A stretch of DNA of 42,890 nt. It comes from Actinomycetota bacterium (GTDB taxonomy: Bacteria > Actinomycetota > Actinomycetes > S36-B12). Positions 1-6,998 of the stretch are shown here, one piece after another. The stretch's first letter is position 1. Each line of letters opens with the position of its first letter. Location of the stretch: contig JAUSNB010000045.1 of the NCBI GenBank assembly GCA_030645615.1, positions 1 to 42,890 of the forward strand, written 5' to 3'. A program made the translations under genes and the position numbers. Under the pieces are notes generated by a model. The model saw only the letters and a program-made list of their open reading frames with translations, was not told the DNA's origin and searched no databases.

Positions 1-73
1 CGCCGCCGCCGCCGTCCGCCACCGCCCGCCGCCGCCGCCGTCCGCCGCCGCCGTCCGCCACCGCCGTCCGCCG
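1..73. repeat. CCG/CCGTCCGCC low-complexity tract
   Basis: The window opens in an irregular repeat of CCGCCG and CCGTCCGCCAC units. It could be the end of a repeat-rich coding region lying mainly outside the window or a simple intergenic repeat; no frame gives a recognisable protein. Confidence 0.8.
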
Positions 74-76
74 AGA

Positions 77-98
77 CCAGCACCTGGCGTCGTTCCCG
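77..98 (+). repeat. Left inverted repeat of the AbiEi-like cassette
   Basis: The 22 bases here match the reverse complement of 1145-1166 with a single mismatch (T/C at the 17th base). Weaker similarity continues inward on both sides for roughly another 27 bases, giving an imperfect inverted repeat of about 50-60 bp. The pair encloses exactly one gene. Confidence 0.8.
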
Positions 99-201
99 CG
101 CCCCCGGATCGACTCCAACTGCTGGTGTCGATGATGGACCGGCATCCACAGGCGCGACGTTGGGACTCGCTGGCCTCGCCGACATGGCCGAGGGTGCCGC
201 C

Positions 202-1128
202 ATGCCGCGGTACGCCGACCCCGATCCGGTCCGAACTCCCCTCCTGATCACTCGGGAATGGGCGCTCGCAGCCGGCCTGACGAGGGACCAGATCCGGCAG
301 CGGGTCAGGTCGGGCCGCTGGGAGGTCGTGGCCCGCGGGATGTACCGGCGCAGCCAGTGGCGGGAGTCGTGCGGGCTGGACGAGCATGCGCAGGCCCGTA
401 TCGAGCACCTGCACAAGGCGGTAGCCGCGGCTCACCGCAACCCGGAGTGCGTCGTCGGCTTCGACAGCGCCGCGTTGCTCCACGGGCTTCCGGTGGCATC
501 GGGGATCCCTCCGTCAGTCACACTCATCGCGCCCGCTGGCGCGTGGACGGGTCGACGGCCCGGGATCGTGATGCGGCGGCTCACACTCGGCGTGGACGAT
601 GTCCTCGAGGGTCCACCTCGAGTCACCACGCCGGAGCGGACATGGCTCGACCTCGCTCGCCTGAGCCCCCTGGGCGTGGGCCTGGCCGCCGTGGACGCGG
701 GCTTGCGCGATGGCATCCTCGACGGCAACGCGATGCTGGCCCAGCTCACGGCGCTCGGGACTGCCCGCGGCTGCCGGAAGGCCGCCGACGCACTGCTGCA
801 CGCGAACGCCCTGCGGGAAAGCGTGCTGGAGTCGTTGTCGTGGGCGTACTTCGTCGAGCGCAGCGTGCAGTTGCCCGAGATGCAGGTGAAGATCCGGGAC
901 CAGGCGGGCCGCTTCGTCGCCCGCGTCGACTTCCTCTGGCGGGCGAGGCGACTCGTGGGGGAATGCGACGGGCGGATGAAGTACCTGTCGGCCGACGATC
1001 TCTACCGGGAGAAGCGACGCGAGGACGCCCTGCGCGCGCTGGGGTTCGGCGTGGTCAGGTGGGGGCTGGGCGACCTCGGCTCCGGCAACCTGGCGAGCCG
1101 CCTTCCCGGGGCCGACTCCAGTGCTTAA
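202..1128 (+). CDS. AbiEi-type N-terminal domain / DUF559-like nuclease-fold protein
   Basis: Predicted 308-aa soluble protein. Residues about 10-55 look like the winged-helix domain of type IV AbiEi antitoxins, with the GLTRDQIRQRVRSGRW and YRRS signatures. The C-terminal 70 residues resemble the DUF559/Vsr-like endonuclease fold: RVDF (Asp), GECDG (Glu) and a following Lys-Tyr in the usual order, ending in VVRWG. Such solo genes are common in actinobacteria and no biochemical function is established for them. ATG 202 is preferred because GAGGGT lies six bases upstream; ATG 184 and TTG 160 in the same frame lack a ribosome site. No AbiEii toxin gene is adjacent. The stop codon (1126-1128) lies inside the inward extension of the right inverted repeat, so gene and repeats look like one unit. 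Function beyond the family is unknown. Confidence 0.75.
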   Translation: MPRYADPDPVRTPLLITREWALAAGLTRDQIRQRVRSGRWEVVARGMYRRSQWRESCGLDEHAQARIEHLHKAVAAAHRNPECVVGFDSAALLHGLPVASGIPPSVTLIAPAGAWTGRRPGIVMRRLTLGVDDVLEGPPRVTTPERTWLDLARLSPLGVGLAAVDAGLRDGILDGNAMLAQLTALGTARGCRKAADALLHANALRESVLESLSWAYFVERSVQLPEMQVKIRDQAGRFVARVDFLWRARRLVGECDGRMKYLSADDLYREKRREDALRALGFGVVRWGLGDLGSGNLASRLPGADSSA

Positions 1129-1144
1129 CGTCAATCCCGGGCCT

Positions 1145-1166
1145 CGGGAGCGACGCCAGGTGCTGG
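1145..1166 (-). repeat. Right inverted repeat of the AbiEi-like cassette
   Basis: Reverse-complement partner of 77-98 (21 of 22 bases). Its inward extension runs back over the stop codon of the enclosed gene. No target-site duplication is obvious outside the repeats, so the mechanism that would have moved this unit is unclear. Confidence 0.8.
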
Positions 1167-1192
1167 AGTCGGCGTGGAGTGGGTGGCGAGGG

Positions 1193-2038
1193 TCAGGTAC
1201 GCGCGCCGCGGCGGCGCGCGTACCAGGTCAGGCCAAGCGCGACGGCGCCGATCGCCACCGCGCTGCCGGCCGCGACAGCCTGTCGACGATCGGCCTGCGC
1301 CTTCATCGCCGTCGGCTTGGCGAAGTCCATGACCGGCCAGTGCCGCTCGGCTGCGATGCGCCGCAACTCGGCATCGGGGTTGACGGCCACCGGATGGCCG
1401 ACCACCTCGAGCATCGGCAGGTCGGTGTGCGAGTCGCTGTACGAGTAGGACGCGGCAAGGTCGTACCCACGCTCCTCGGCCAGCGAGCGCATGGCCTCGG
1501 CCTTGCCCTCCCCGTAGGCGTAGAACAGGATCTCGCCGGTGTACTGGCCGTCCTCGACGGCCACCTGCGTGCCGATGGCCAGGTCAGCACCGAGCCTGGC
1601 CCCGATCGGCTCGACGATCTCCGTCCCGGATGACGAGATGATGATGACGTCCCGGCCGGCAGCCTGGTGGGACCGCATGAGCTCGACGGCCTCCTCGAAG
1701 ACGATCGGGTCGACGATGTCGTCAAGGGTCTCCCCGACGATCGCCTGGACCTGGTCGACGTTCCAGCCGTTCACCAGCTCAGACATGTACACGCGCATGG
1801 ATTCCATCTGGTCGTGGTCCGCCCCCGACATGAGGTAGACGAACTGCGCGTAGGCGCTGCGGATCACGTCACTGCGCCCGATGAGCCCCTCCTTGTAGAA
1901 GGACTTGGCGAACACGAACGAGCTCGACTTGGCCAGGATCGTCTTGTCGAGATCGAAGAACGCGGCCGCGCGCGCGTCGCCCGCAGTATGCCCGTCGCTC
2001 TCCGGGTGCCCTTCGTTCGCCTGGCCCACGTCGTCCAC
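1193..2038 (-). CDS. HAD-IB family phosphatase (SerB-like), helicase/secretion neighbourhood
   Basis: About 281 aa, a haloacid dehalogenase subfamily IB hydrolase. Motif I is FFDLDKTI (nucleophile and acid/base Asp), motif II lies in VIIISSSGTE, the Lys in YGEGKAEAM, and motif IV is YSDSHTDLPML. A hydrophobic stretch (AVAAGSAVAIGAVALGLTW) followed by RRR at the C-terminus suggests a membrane anchor. The closest family I recognise is the mycobacterial Rv3661-type protein, which sits beside the same Tad genes; its substrate is not established. It is divergent from the ssd/tad genes. The frame stays open to 2200, but the conserved part starts near the DLDKT motif, so GTG 2038 (or GTG 2029) is preferred; the start is uncertain because neither has a strong ribosome site. 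Confidence 0.8.
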   Translation of the reverse strand: MDDVGQANEGHPESDGHTAGDARAAAFFDLDKTILAKSSSFVFAKSFYKEGLIGRSDVIRSAYAQFVYLMSGADHDQMESMRVYMSELVNGWNVDQVQAIVGETLDDIVDPIVFEEAVELMRSHQAAGRDVIIISSSGTEIVEPIGARLGADLAIGTQVAVEDGQYTGEILFYAYGEGKAEAMRSLAEERGYDLAASYSYSDSHTDLPMLEVVGHPVAVNPDAELRRIAAERHWPVMDFAKPTAMKAQADRRQAVAAGSAVAIGAVALGLTWYARRRGART

Positions 2039-2066
2039 ATGGACACGGTAACCGGCCGAGGTGACT

Positions 2067-2092
2067 GCGTCGGGAAGCCGCGTCGGGAAGCC
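2067..2092. repeat. Tandem 13-bp repeat in the divergent HAD/ssd intergenic region
   Basis: GCGTCGGGAAGCC occurs twice head to tail (2067-2079 and 2080-2092) between the divergent HAD phosphatase and ssd starts. It may be a regulator-binding site for either gene or a chance duplication. Confidence 0.6.
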
Positions 2093-2211
2093 GCGCAGGC
2101 ATGCGCCGTCCACAACGCAGTTCCCGGCGCACTGTCCACAGGAGTTGCGTGCATGGTTCCGCGGCAGGCAACCCGAGGGGACGCTGGGCCTCACCCTCAT
2201 GTGGAGCGACG

Positions 2212-3252
2212 ATGAACCGTCCCTTGCTGATCAGCGATGACACCGAGTTAGTCGACGACGTCCTGCGCCTGTCCTCGGCGCACGGGGTCGACCTGCACCT
2301 TGAACCCGACCCGGAGTCCGCCCGGGCCAGGTGGCCACGGGCGCCGATGGTCCTCGTGGGGGCGGACGCGGCGGATGCCGTGGTCGCGGCCCGGCTGGCC
2401 CGGCGGCGCGACGTCGTCCTGGTCACGCGTGGCGCGTCCGAGCAGGCCTGGCGTGATGCCGTGGCCCTGGGCGCCGAGCACGTGGCAGCGCTTCCGGAGG
2501 CCGAGCGGTGGCTGATCGACCGACTGGCCGACTGCGACGAGGGGCCACCTCGCGCCGGACGCATCGTCGCCGTGCTCGGCAGCGGCGGAGGGGCAGGAGC
2601 ATCCACGTTCGCCGGGACGCTCGGGGTCGTCGCAGCGTCGCGCGGCCTGCGCAGCCTTCTGGTGGACGCCGATCCGACGGCGGGCGGACTCGATGTCCTC
2701 CTCGGCATCGAGGACGCGCCGGGCATCCGGTGGCCCGACCTCCTGGAATCCCGTGGCCGCATCGGGGCCGAGGCGCTTCGAGACGCCCTTCCGCAATGCC
2801 AGGGTGCGTCCGTGCTGTCCTGGGGCCGGCAGGGGCCGGCGACCATGCCGGCCGAGACGATCGGCGCGGTGCTGGAGGCCGGGTCGAGGGGCTTCGATCT
2901 CGTCGTTGTCGACCTTGCCCGCCAGATCGACCCCACCGCCGAGTCGGTGCTGGCCCGAGCCCACGAGGCGGTCATCGTCGCGTCAGGTCACGTGCGCTCG
3001 CTGGCTGCGGCCGCCCGACTGGCGGCGCTGGTCGGAGACCGGGCGGCATCGACGTCGGTCATCCTGCGCGGCGATGCCCGCCTCGACGACGCCATCCTTG
3101 GGGCGCTGGGAGCCCCCGTGCTGGCGCGCCTGCCGGCGCGACCGCGGGCTGTCGCCCACGCGGATGAGGGCGAGCCGCCGTCGGTGCGCGACGCCTACGC
3201 CAAGGCCTGCCTGGCGGTACTGCGCGCCCTGGCGGGCGAGGAGGCGGCATGA
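2212..3252 (+). CDS. ssd: CpaE/TadZ-like septum-site determining protein (Ssd)
   Basis: 346 aa, MinD/ParA-like protein of the CpaE-like helicase/secretion-neighbourhood family (Rv3660c type). The N-terminal 110 residues form a receiver-like domain without an obvious phosphorylatable Asp pattern. The C-terminal ATPase-like domain begins at GRIVAVLGSGGGAGAST. Its P-loop has Ala where the catalytic Lys of GKGGVGKST would be, a substitution typical of this family as I know it, so classical ATPase activity is doubtful. LLVDADPTAGGLD and FDLVVVDLAR match the Walker A' and B regions. In Tad systems the CpaE/TadZ protein localises the secretion ATPase. The ATG at 2212 follows GGAGCGAC; the frame is open from 2101 but earlier starts precede the conserved part. 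It overlaps tadA by four bases (ATGA), indicating translational coupling. Confidence 0.85.
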   Translation: MNRPLLISDDTELVDDVLRLSSAHGVDLHLEPDPESARARWPRAPMVLVGADAADAVVAARLARRRDVVLVTRGASEQAWRDAVALGAEHVAALPEAERWLIDRLADCDEGPPRAGRIVAVLGSGGGAGASTFAGTLGVVAASRGLRSLLVDADPTAGGLDVLLGIEDAPGIRWPDLLESRGRIGAEALRDALPQCQGASVLSWGRQGPATMPAETIGAVLEAGSRGFDLVVVDLARQIDPTAESVLARAHEAVIVASGHVRSLAAAARLAALVGDRAASTSVILRGDARLDDAILGALGAPVLARLPARPRAVAHADEGEPPSVRDAYAKACLAVLRALAGEEAA

Positions 3253-4397
3253 CCACCGCCCTCGTCGACCGGGTGCGGTCGCGGCTCGTCGCGCAGCGGG
3301 CGGACGCGACCCCGGGCCTGGTCGCCGCGGCCCTGCGCGCCGAGGGACTGGTCCTCGGTGACGACGCCGTCCTGTCCCTCGTGCGCGAGTTGCGGGACGA
3401 CCTGGTGGGCGCCGGCCCACTCGAGCCGCTGCTGCGCGACGCTGACGTCACCGACATCCTCGTGAACGGGGCCAGTGATGTGTGGGTGGACCGGGGCCGG
3501 GGGCTGGAGCGTTCGGGCATCCGGTTCCCGGGGGAGACCGACGTGCAGCGGCTGGCCCAACGGCTGGCTGCGCAAGTCGGCCGAAGGCTCGACCAGGCCA
3601 GCCCGTTCGTCGACGCCCGCCTGCCGAGCGGCGCGCGTCTGCACTGCGTCCTGCCGCCGATTGCCGTGGCGGGGACGACGATCTCGTTGCGCGTGCCACG
3701 CCGGCTGGCCTTCTCCATCGACGACCTCATTCACTGCGGCACGCTCGACGAGCAGGGGGCCACCGTCCTGCGCACGATCGTCGCGGCCCGGCTCGGCTTC
3801 CTGATCTCAGGCGGTACCGGCACGGGCAAGACGACCGTCCTATCGACGATGCTCGGCCTCGTCCCCGGCGACGAGCGGATCGTCATCGTCGAGGACTCCA
3901 CGGAGCTGATGCCCTGCCATCCGCACGCGGTGTCGCTGCAGTCACGGCTGCCGAACCTGGAGGGAGCGGGCACTGTCACCCTGCGCGACCTCGTCCGACA
4001 GGCACTGCGCATGCGCCCCGACCGTGTCGTGGTCGGGGAGGTTCGCGGTGCCGAGGTGGTCGACCTGCTCACGGCGATGAACACCGGCCACGAAGGAGGG
4101 TGCGGGACGCTGCATGCCAATTCGGCCGAGGACGTACCCGCGCGGCTCGAGGCCCTGGGCCTGATGGCGGGCCTCGACCGGCTGGCCGTGCACGCCCTCG
4201 TGTCGGCCGGGGTCGACGCTGTCGTGCACCTGGACCGCCCCGGCGGATCGACGCGCCGGCTGGCGTCCGTCCACGTGCTCGAGCGCGGTGCCGAGGGGTT
4301 GGTCCGCTGCATCCCGGCGCTCGTCCGGGCTGGCAACCGACTGACCCGCGGACGGGGGTTTGACCGGCTTGCCCAGCGGCTCGGCGCTCCGCAGTGA
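3249..4397 (+). CDS. tadA: Tad secretion ATPase TadA/CpaF
   Basis: 382 aa, type II/IV secretion (GspE/VirB11) ATPase that powers assembly of Tad (Flp) pili at the cytoplasmic membrane. The Walker A motif GGTGTGKTT is at about residues 188-196, the Asp box at IVIVEDSTEL, the Walker B/His region at RVVVGEVRGAEVVDLLTAMNTGHEG, followed by GTLHANS. Length fits the helicase/secretion-neighbourhood ATPase family. The start overlaps the ssd stop and the downstream tadB start follows within 11 bases, so it belongs to one operon with ssd and tadBC. Confidence 0.95.
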   Translation: MTTALVDRVRSRLVAQRADATPGLVAAALRAEGLVLGDDAVLSLVRELRDDLVGAGPLEPLLRDADVTDILVNGASDVWVDRGRGLERSGIRFPGETDVQRLAQRLAAQVGRRLDQASPFVDARLPSGARLHCVLPPIAVAGTTISLRVPRRLAFSIDDLIHCGTLDEQGATVLRTIVAARLGFLISGGTGTGKTTVLSTMLGLVPGDERIVIVEDSTELMPCHPHAVSLQSRLPNLEGAGTVTLRDLVRQALRMRPDRVVVGEVRGAEVVDLLTAMNTGHEGGCGTLHANSAEDVPARLEALGLMAGLDRLAVHALVSAGVDAVVHLDRPGGSTRRLASVHVLERGAEGLVRCIPALVRAGNRLTRGRGFDRLAQRLGAPQ

Positions 4398-4407
4398 GGT
4401 CCCGGCC

Positions 4408-5106
4408 GTGATGCTGCTGGCGGGCTGCCTGCTCGTCGGGCTTGCCGCGTGGCTCGCCGTGCCCCCGGCGGCTGCGGCCCGGCGCGAACGTGTCCTGTCC
4501 GTGCCGTCGAAACCGGCGCGTCGGCACCGAGGCCTCGTGCCACGCGCACTTCGGGTGGGCCCGGCCGCCCGTCGGCGTTCCGCTCGCGACCGAGCTAGGA
4601 CGATCCAGGCCCTCGGCGCCCTGGCCGCGGAGCTGGCCAGCGGGCAGCCGCCTTCGAGCGCGCTGGCCGCAGCGGCAGGGGAGCCGGCCGTCTGGCCGGC
4701 GGCGCTGGGGGCGTCGGCCTCGGGGCTCGACGTGGCCGGTGCCCTGCGCGAGGACAGCGTGGCCAGGCCACCGCTGGCCTACCTTGCTGCGTGCTGGGAG
4801 GTGGCCGCCAGCACGGGCACCGGGCTTGCCGTGGCAGTCGAGCGCCTCGCCGCGGCGACGCGCGCAGCGGAGGAGGTGCGCGTCGAGCTCGAGGGACAGC
4901 TGGCCGGCCCCCGCTCGACCGCACGCATGCTGGGGCTGCTGCCCGCCGTCGGCCTGGGACTGGGCACCATGCTCGGGGCCGACGCCGTGGGCTGGCTGCT
5001 CGGCACGCCTGCGGGCTGGGCCTGCCTCGTGAGCGGCATCGCCTTGACGGTGCTGGGCCAGGCCTGGACCGGCCGCATCGCCGCCTCGGTCGAACGGCTG
5101 CTGTGA
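4408..5106 (+). CDS. tadB: Tad membrane protein TadB
   Basis: 232-aa inner-membrane platform protein of the GspF/TadB type. It opens with a hydrophobic segment (MLLAGCLLVGLAAWLAV), then a basic cytoplasmic region with the TadB-like pattern SGQPPSSALAAAA ... ACWEVAASTGTGLAVAVERLA, and ends in hydrophobic segments around LGLLPAVGLGLGTMLGADAVGWLLG. GTG 4408 is chosen because GAGGT lies at the right distance (4396-4400); a longer frame from TTG 4360 would overlap tadA by 38 bases. Its stop overlaps the GTG start of tadC (GTGA at 5103-5106). Confidence 0.85.
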   Translation: MMLLAGCLLVGLAAWLAVPPAAAARRERVLSVPSKPARRHRGLVPRALRVGPAARRRSARDRARTIQALGALAAELASGQPPSSALAAAAGEPAVWPAALGASASGLDVAGALREDSVARPPLAYLAACWEVAASTGTGLAVAVERLAAATRAAEEVRVELEGQLAGPRSTARMLGLLPAVGLGLGTMLGADAVGWLLGTPAGWACLVSGIALTVLGQAWTGRIAASVERLL

Positions 5107-5828
5107 TCCTGCTCGCTGCTGCCCTCGTCGGCCTTGCCGTCGCGCTGGCGCTCCCCGCGGCCTCGGGCGCTCGGCTGGCGGTCATGTTCCCGGGGACGCA
5201 ACCGGCGCGGCCGGCTCGACGCCTCTCGCGGCCGGCGCTGGCGCGCCTGTCGGCAGGAGTGGCCGCCATCAGCGCGTTCCTGCTGCTCGGCGGACCGGTC
5301 GGCATCGCTGCGGCCCTTGCCCTGTGGCTCGGGGTGCCGCGGCTGGCTGGCCGGCTGGAGAGCCGGGCCAGTCGCGACCGCAGGGCCCGCCTCCTCGCGC
5401 AGGCACCGGTGCTTGCCGACCTGCTGGCGGCGACCCTGGCCAGCGGGGCCGCCGTCGACGCTGCGGTCGGCGCGGTCGCGGGGGCGGTGGGCGAGCCGGC
5501 CGCCGGCGCACTGCGCCCAGTGACCGGGGCCCTGGCCCTCGGCGCCGACCCGGTCCGCGCGTGGTCAAGCCTCTCCGGGGATCCCGCTCTAGGCGCCGTC
5601 GCCGATGCCTTCGCGAGGTCGGCAGCAAGCGGCGCGTCGCTCGCGTCCGTCCTTGCCCGGGTTGCCGACGACGCGCGCCGCGAGCATGCGGCGGCCGTGG
5701 AGGTAGCGGCACGATCGGCCGGCGTCCGGGCCGTGCTGCCGCTTGCGGCGTGCTTCCTGCCGGCCTTCCTGCTGCTCGGGGTCGTCCCGGTGGTGGCAGC
5801 CCTCGCCACCGGCACGCTCAACGGCTGA
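5103..5828 (+). CDS. tadC: Tad membrane protein TadC
   Basis: 241-aa second GspF-type platform protein. N-terminal membrane segment ILLAAALVGLAVALALP, a second hydrophobic pair around ISAFLLLGGPVGIAAALALWLG, the GspF-like helical core (APVLADLLAATLASGAAVDAAV, then SGASLASVLARVADDAR), and C-terminal membrane segments around VLPLAACFLPAFLLLGVVPVVAAL. The GTG start at 5103 overlaps the tadB stop by four bases; the frame is open further upstream inside tadB but those starts would lie within the other gene. A gap of 164 bases follows before the pilin gene. Confidence 0.85.
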   Translation: MILLAAALVGLAVALALPAASGARLAVMFPGTQPARPARRLSRPALARLSAGVAAISAFLLLGGPVGIAAALALWLGVPRLAGRLESRASRDRRARLLAQAPVLADLLAATLASGAAVDAAVGAVAGAVGEPAAGALRPVTGALALGADPVRAWSSLSGDPALGAVADAFARSAASGASLASVLARVADDARREHAAAVEVAARSAGVRAVLPLAACFLPAFLLLGVVPVVAALATGTLNG

Positions 5829-5960
5829 CGGTTGCGGCGGCTTCCACAGCCCACGGTCCGACGGCCCCGCGCCCCCAGCCGCTCGACGGCCGCTGCCCCG
5901 ATCGGCGCAGCAGCGCGACAGTCGCCGCACGGCGCTCGCGCCGGTGCCGAAGGTCGGCAC

Positions 5961-5976
5961 GACCGCCGCGGCGGTC
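5961..5976. promoter_or_regulatory. Perfect 16-bp palindrome before the pilin ribosome site
   Basis: GACCGCCGCGGCGGTC is fully self-complementary and ends 16 bases before the pilin ATG, directly upstream of its GAGAGGGG ribosome site. It could be an operator, or an mRNA stem or processing barrier that sets pilin expression apart from tadABC. Confidence 0.4.
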
Positions 5977-5992
5977 CACGAGAGGGGACACC

Positions 5993-6193
5993 ATGGGCAA
6001 GGAACTCGCGAAGCGTCAGGCGCTGGCGCGTCTGGCGAAGAAGGACGACGGGCTGTCGACGGCGGAGTACGCCGTGGGCACCGTCGCGGTGGCGGGGCTC
6101 GGCGGCCTGCTGATCAAGCTGCTCACCAGCCCCGAGGTCCGCGACCTCATCTGGAGCGTGCTGAGCAAGGCCTTCGCCGGCATGTTCGGATAG
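5993..6193 (+). CDS. Flp-like pilin / DUF4244 protein
   Basis: 66 aa. The sequence has a short basic leader (MGKELAKRQALARLAKKDDG), then LSTAEYAVGTVAVAGLGGLLIKLL, the hydrophobic helix with the TAEYA signature of actinobacterial Flp-type pilins annotated as DUF4244, and a short amphipathic tail. In Tad systems this is the major pilus subunit, cleaved by a prepilin peptidase before the Glu-containing helix; no peptidase gene is in the window. Good ribosome site (GAGAGGGG). Its stop is immediately followed by the next gene's ATG. Confidence 0.85.
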   Translation: MGKELAKRQALARLAKKDDGLSTAEYAVGTVAVAGLGGLLIKLLTSPEVRDLIWSVLSKAFAGMFG

Positions 6194-6631
6194 ATGCGTG
6201 AACCTGGGCGCGGCGCCAGCACGGCGGTCCGCGAGCGGAGACGGGAGTGGGGACGGCACCGCAGTGCCGTCCCTGCCCGGAAGCCTGCCGCCGGCGACCG
6301 AGGCAGCGTGCTCCTCGAGACCGTCCTTGCCATCCCCCTGCTGGTGATGGTGGCGGCAGCCCTCGGCTGGGCCGTTTCGCTCGGGGCGACCACGGCCGCC
6401 GTCGGCGACGTGGCCCGCAATGCTGCACGCTCCATCGCCCGGGGGGATTCGGTCGAGGTGGCCATTGCAGCAGCGCGCGACGGCGACGTCGCTTTCGTGA
6501 TCACTGTCGCCGAGTTGGAGCACTCGGTCGAGGTGGCGGTCGAGAAGTCCGTCGCCCCGCCACTGCCCTTGTTCGCAAGCCTGGCCATCACGGTGAGCCA
6601 GCGGGCCACCGTCCTGCGGGAATGGTCATGA
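6194..6631 (+). CDS. TadE-like minor pilin
   Basis: 145 aa. A long basic N-terminus (about 35 residues) precedes GSVLLETVLAIPLLVMVAAALGWAVSLG, a single pilin-like transmembrane helix with the Glu found in TadE proteins, followed by an extracytoplasmic domain of about 85 residues. Corresponds in position to mycobacterial Rv3655c. The ATG directly abuts the pilin stop; a start further in is possible because the basic leader is unusually long. Part of the tad operon. Confidence 0.75.
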   Translation: MREPGRGASTAVRERRREWGRHRSAVPARKPAAGDRGSVLLETVLAIPLLVMVAAALGWAVSLGATTAAVGDVARNAARSIARGDSVEVAIAAARDGDVAFVITVAELEHSVEVAVEKSVAPPLPLFASLAITVSQRATVLREWS

Positions 6632-6641
6632 GGTGGGTGCG

Positions 6642-6998
6642 GTGACGCGGTCCGACGACGGTGCCGCGACGATCTGGGCGGTGGCCCTGCTCGCGGTCAT
6701 AGGCCTTGTCGCCACGGCCTCGGGCGGGGTTGCTGCCCTCGCGGTCGCACGCCAGCGGGTGGCCCTTGCCGCCGACCTCGCCGCCCTTGCTGCGGCATCG
6801 TCCTGGTCCGACGCGTGCACCGCGGCAGCGCGATCCGCCGAGGCCAACGGTGTGTTGCTGCTCTCGTGTGCCCGCGACGGGCCGGACGTTCTGGTCGAGG
6901 TTGCCGCCCCGGTGCCACCCCTGGCCGGCCAGGTGTTCACGATGCTCGGACACCCCGTCGAGCAGGTCACCGCGAGCGCGCGGGCAGGGCCCTCCTAG
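6642..6998 (+). CDS. Helicase/secretion-neighbourhood TadE-like protein
   Basis: 118 aa (Rv3654c-type). DDGAATIWAVALLAVIGLVATASGGVAALAVARQRVALAADLAALAAA matches the TadE/TadG-like helix of the family named for its place beside the Tad genes and the DECH helicase. A Cys pair (SDAC ... LLSC) lies in the presumed extracytoplasmic part. GTG 6642 is preferred (AGGTGGG five bases upstream) over GTG 6633. It ends at TAG 6996-6998, converging with the helicase, whose stop uses the same CTAG. Confidence 0.75.
   Translation: MTRSDDGAATIWAVALLAVIGLVATASGGVAALAVARQRVALAADLAALAAASSWSDACTAAARSAEANGVLLLSCARDGPDVLVEVAAPVPPLAGQVFTMLGHPVEQVTASARAGPS

Noticed and set aside
160-1166. AbiEi-like gene as half of a type IV toxin-antitoxin pair
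   Set aside because: No AbiEii nucleotidyltransferase gene is adjacent, and the protein has its own nuclease-like domain, so a classical pair is not supported.
258-1448. Long overlapping frame (396 codons) inside the AbiEi-like gene
   Set aside because: Arg/Pro/Gly-rich shadow in a GC-rich region, antisense-like composition, crosses the end of the HAD gene; the 202-1128 frame has recognisable domains.
4595-6523. 642-codon minus-strand frame over tadB, tadC and the pilin
   Set aside because: Its composition (Ala/Arg/Ser-rich, no motif) is that of a shadow frame opposite genes with clear family signatures.
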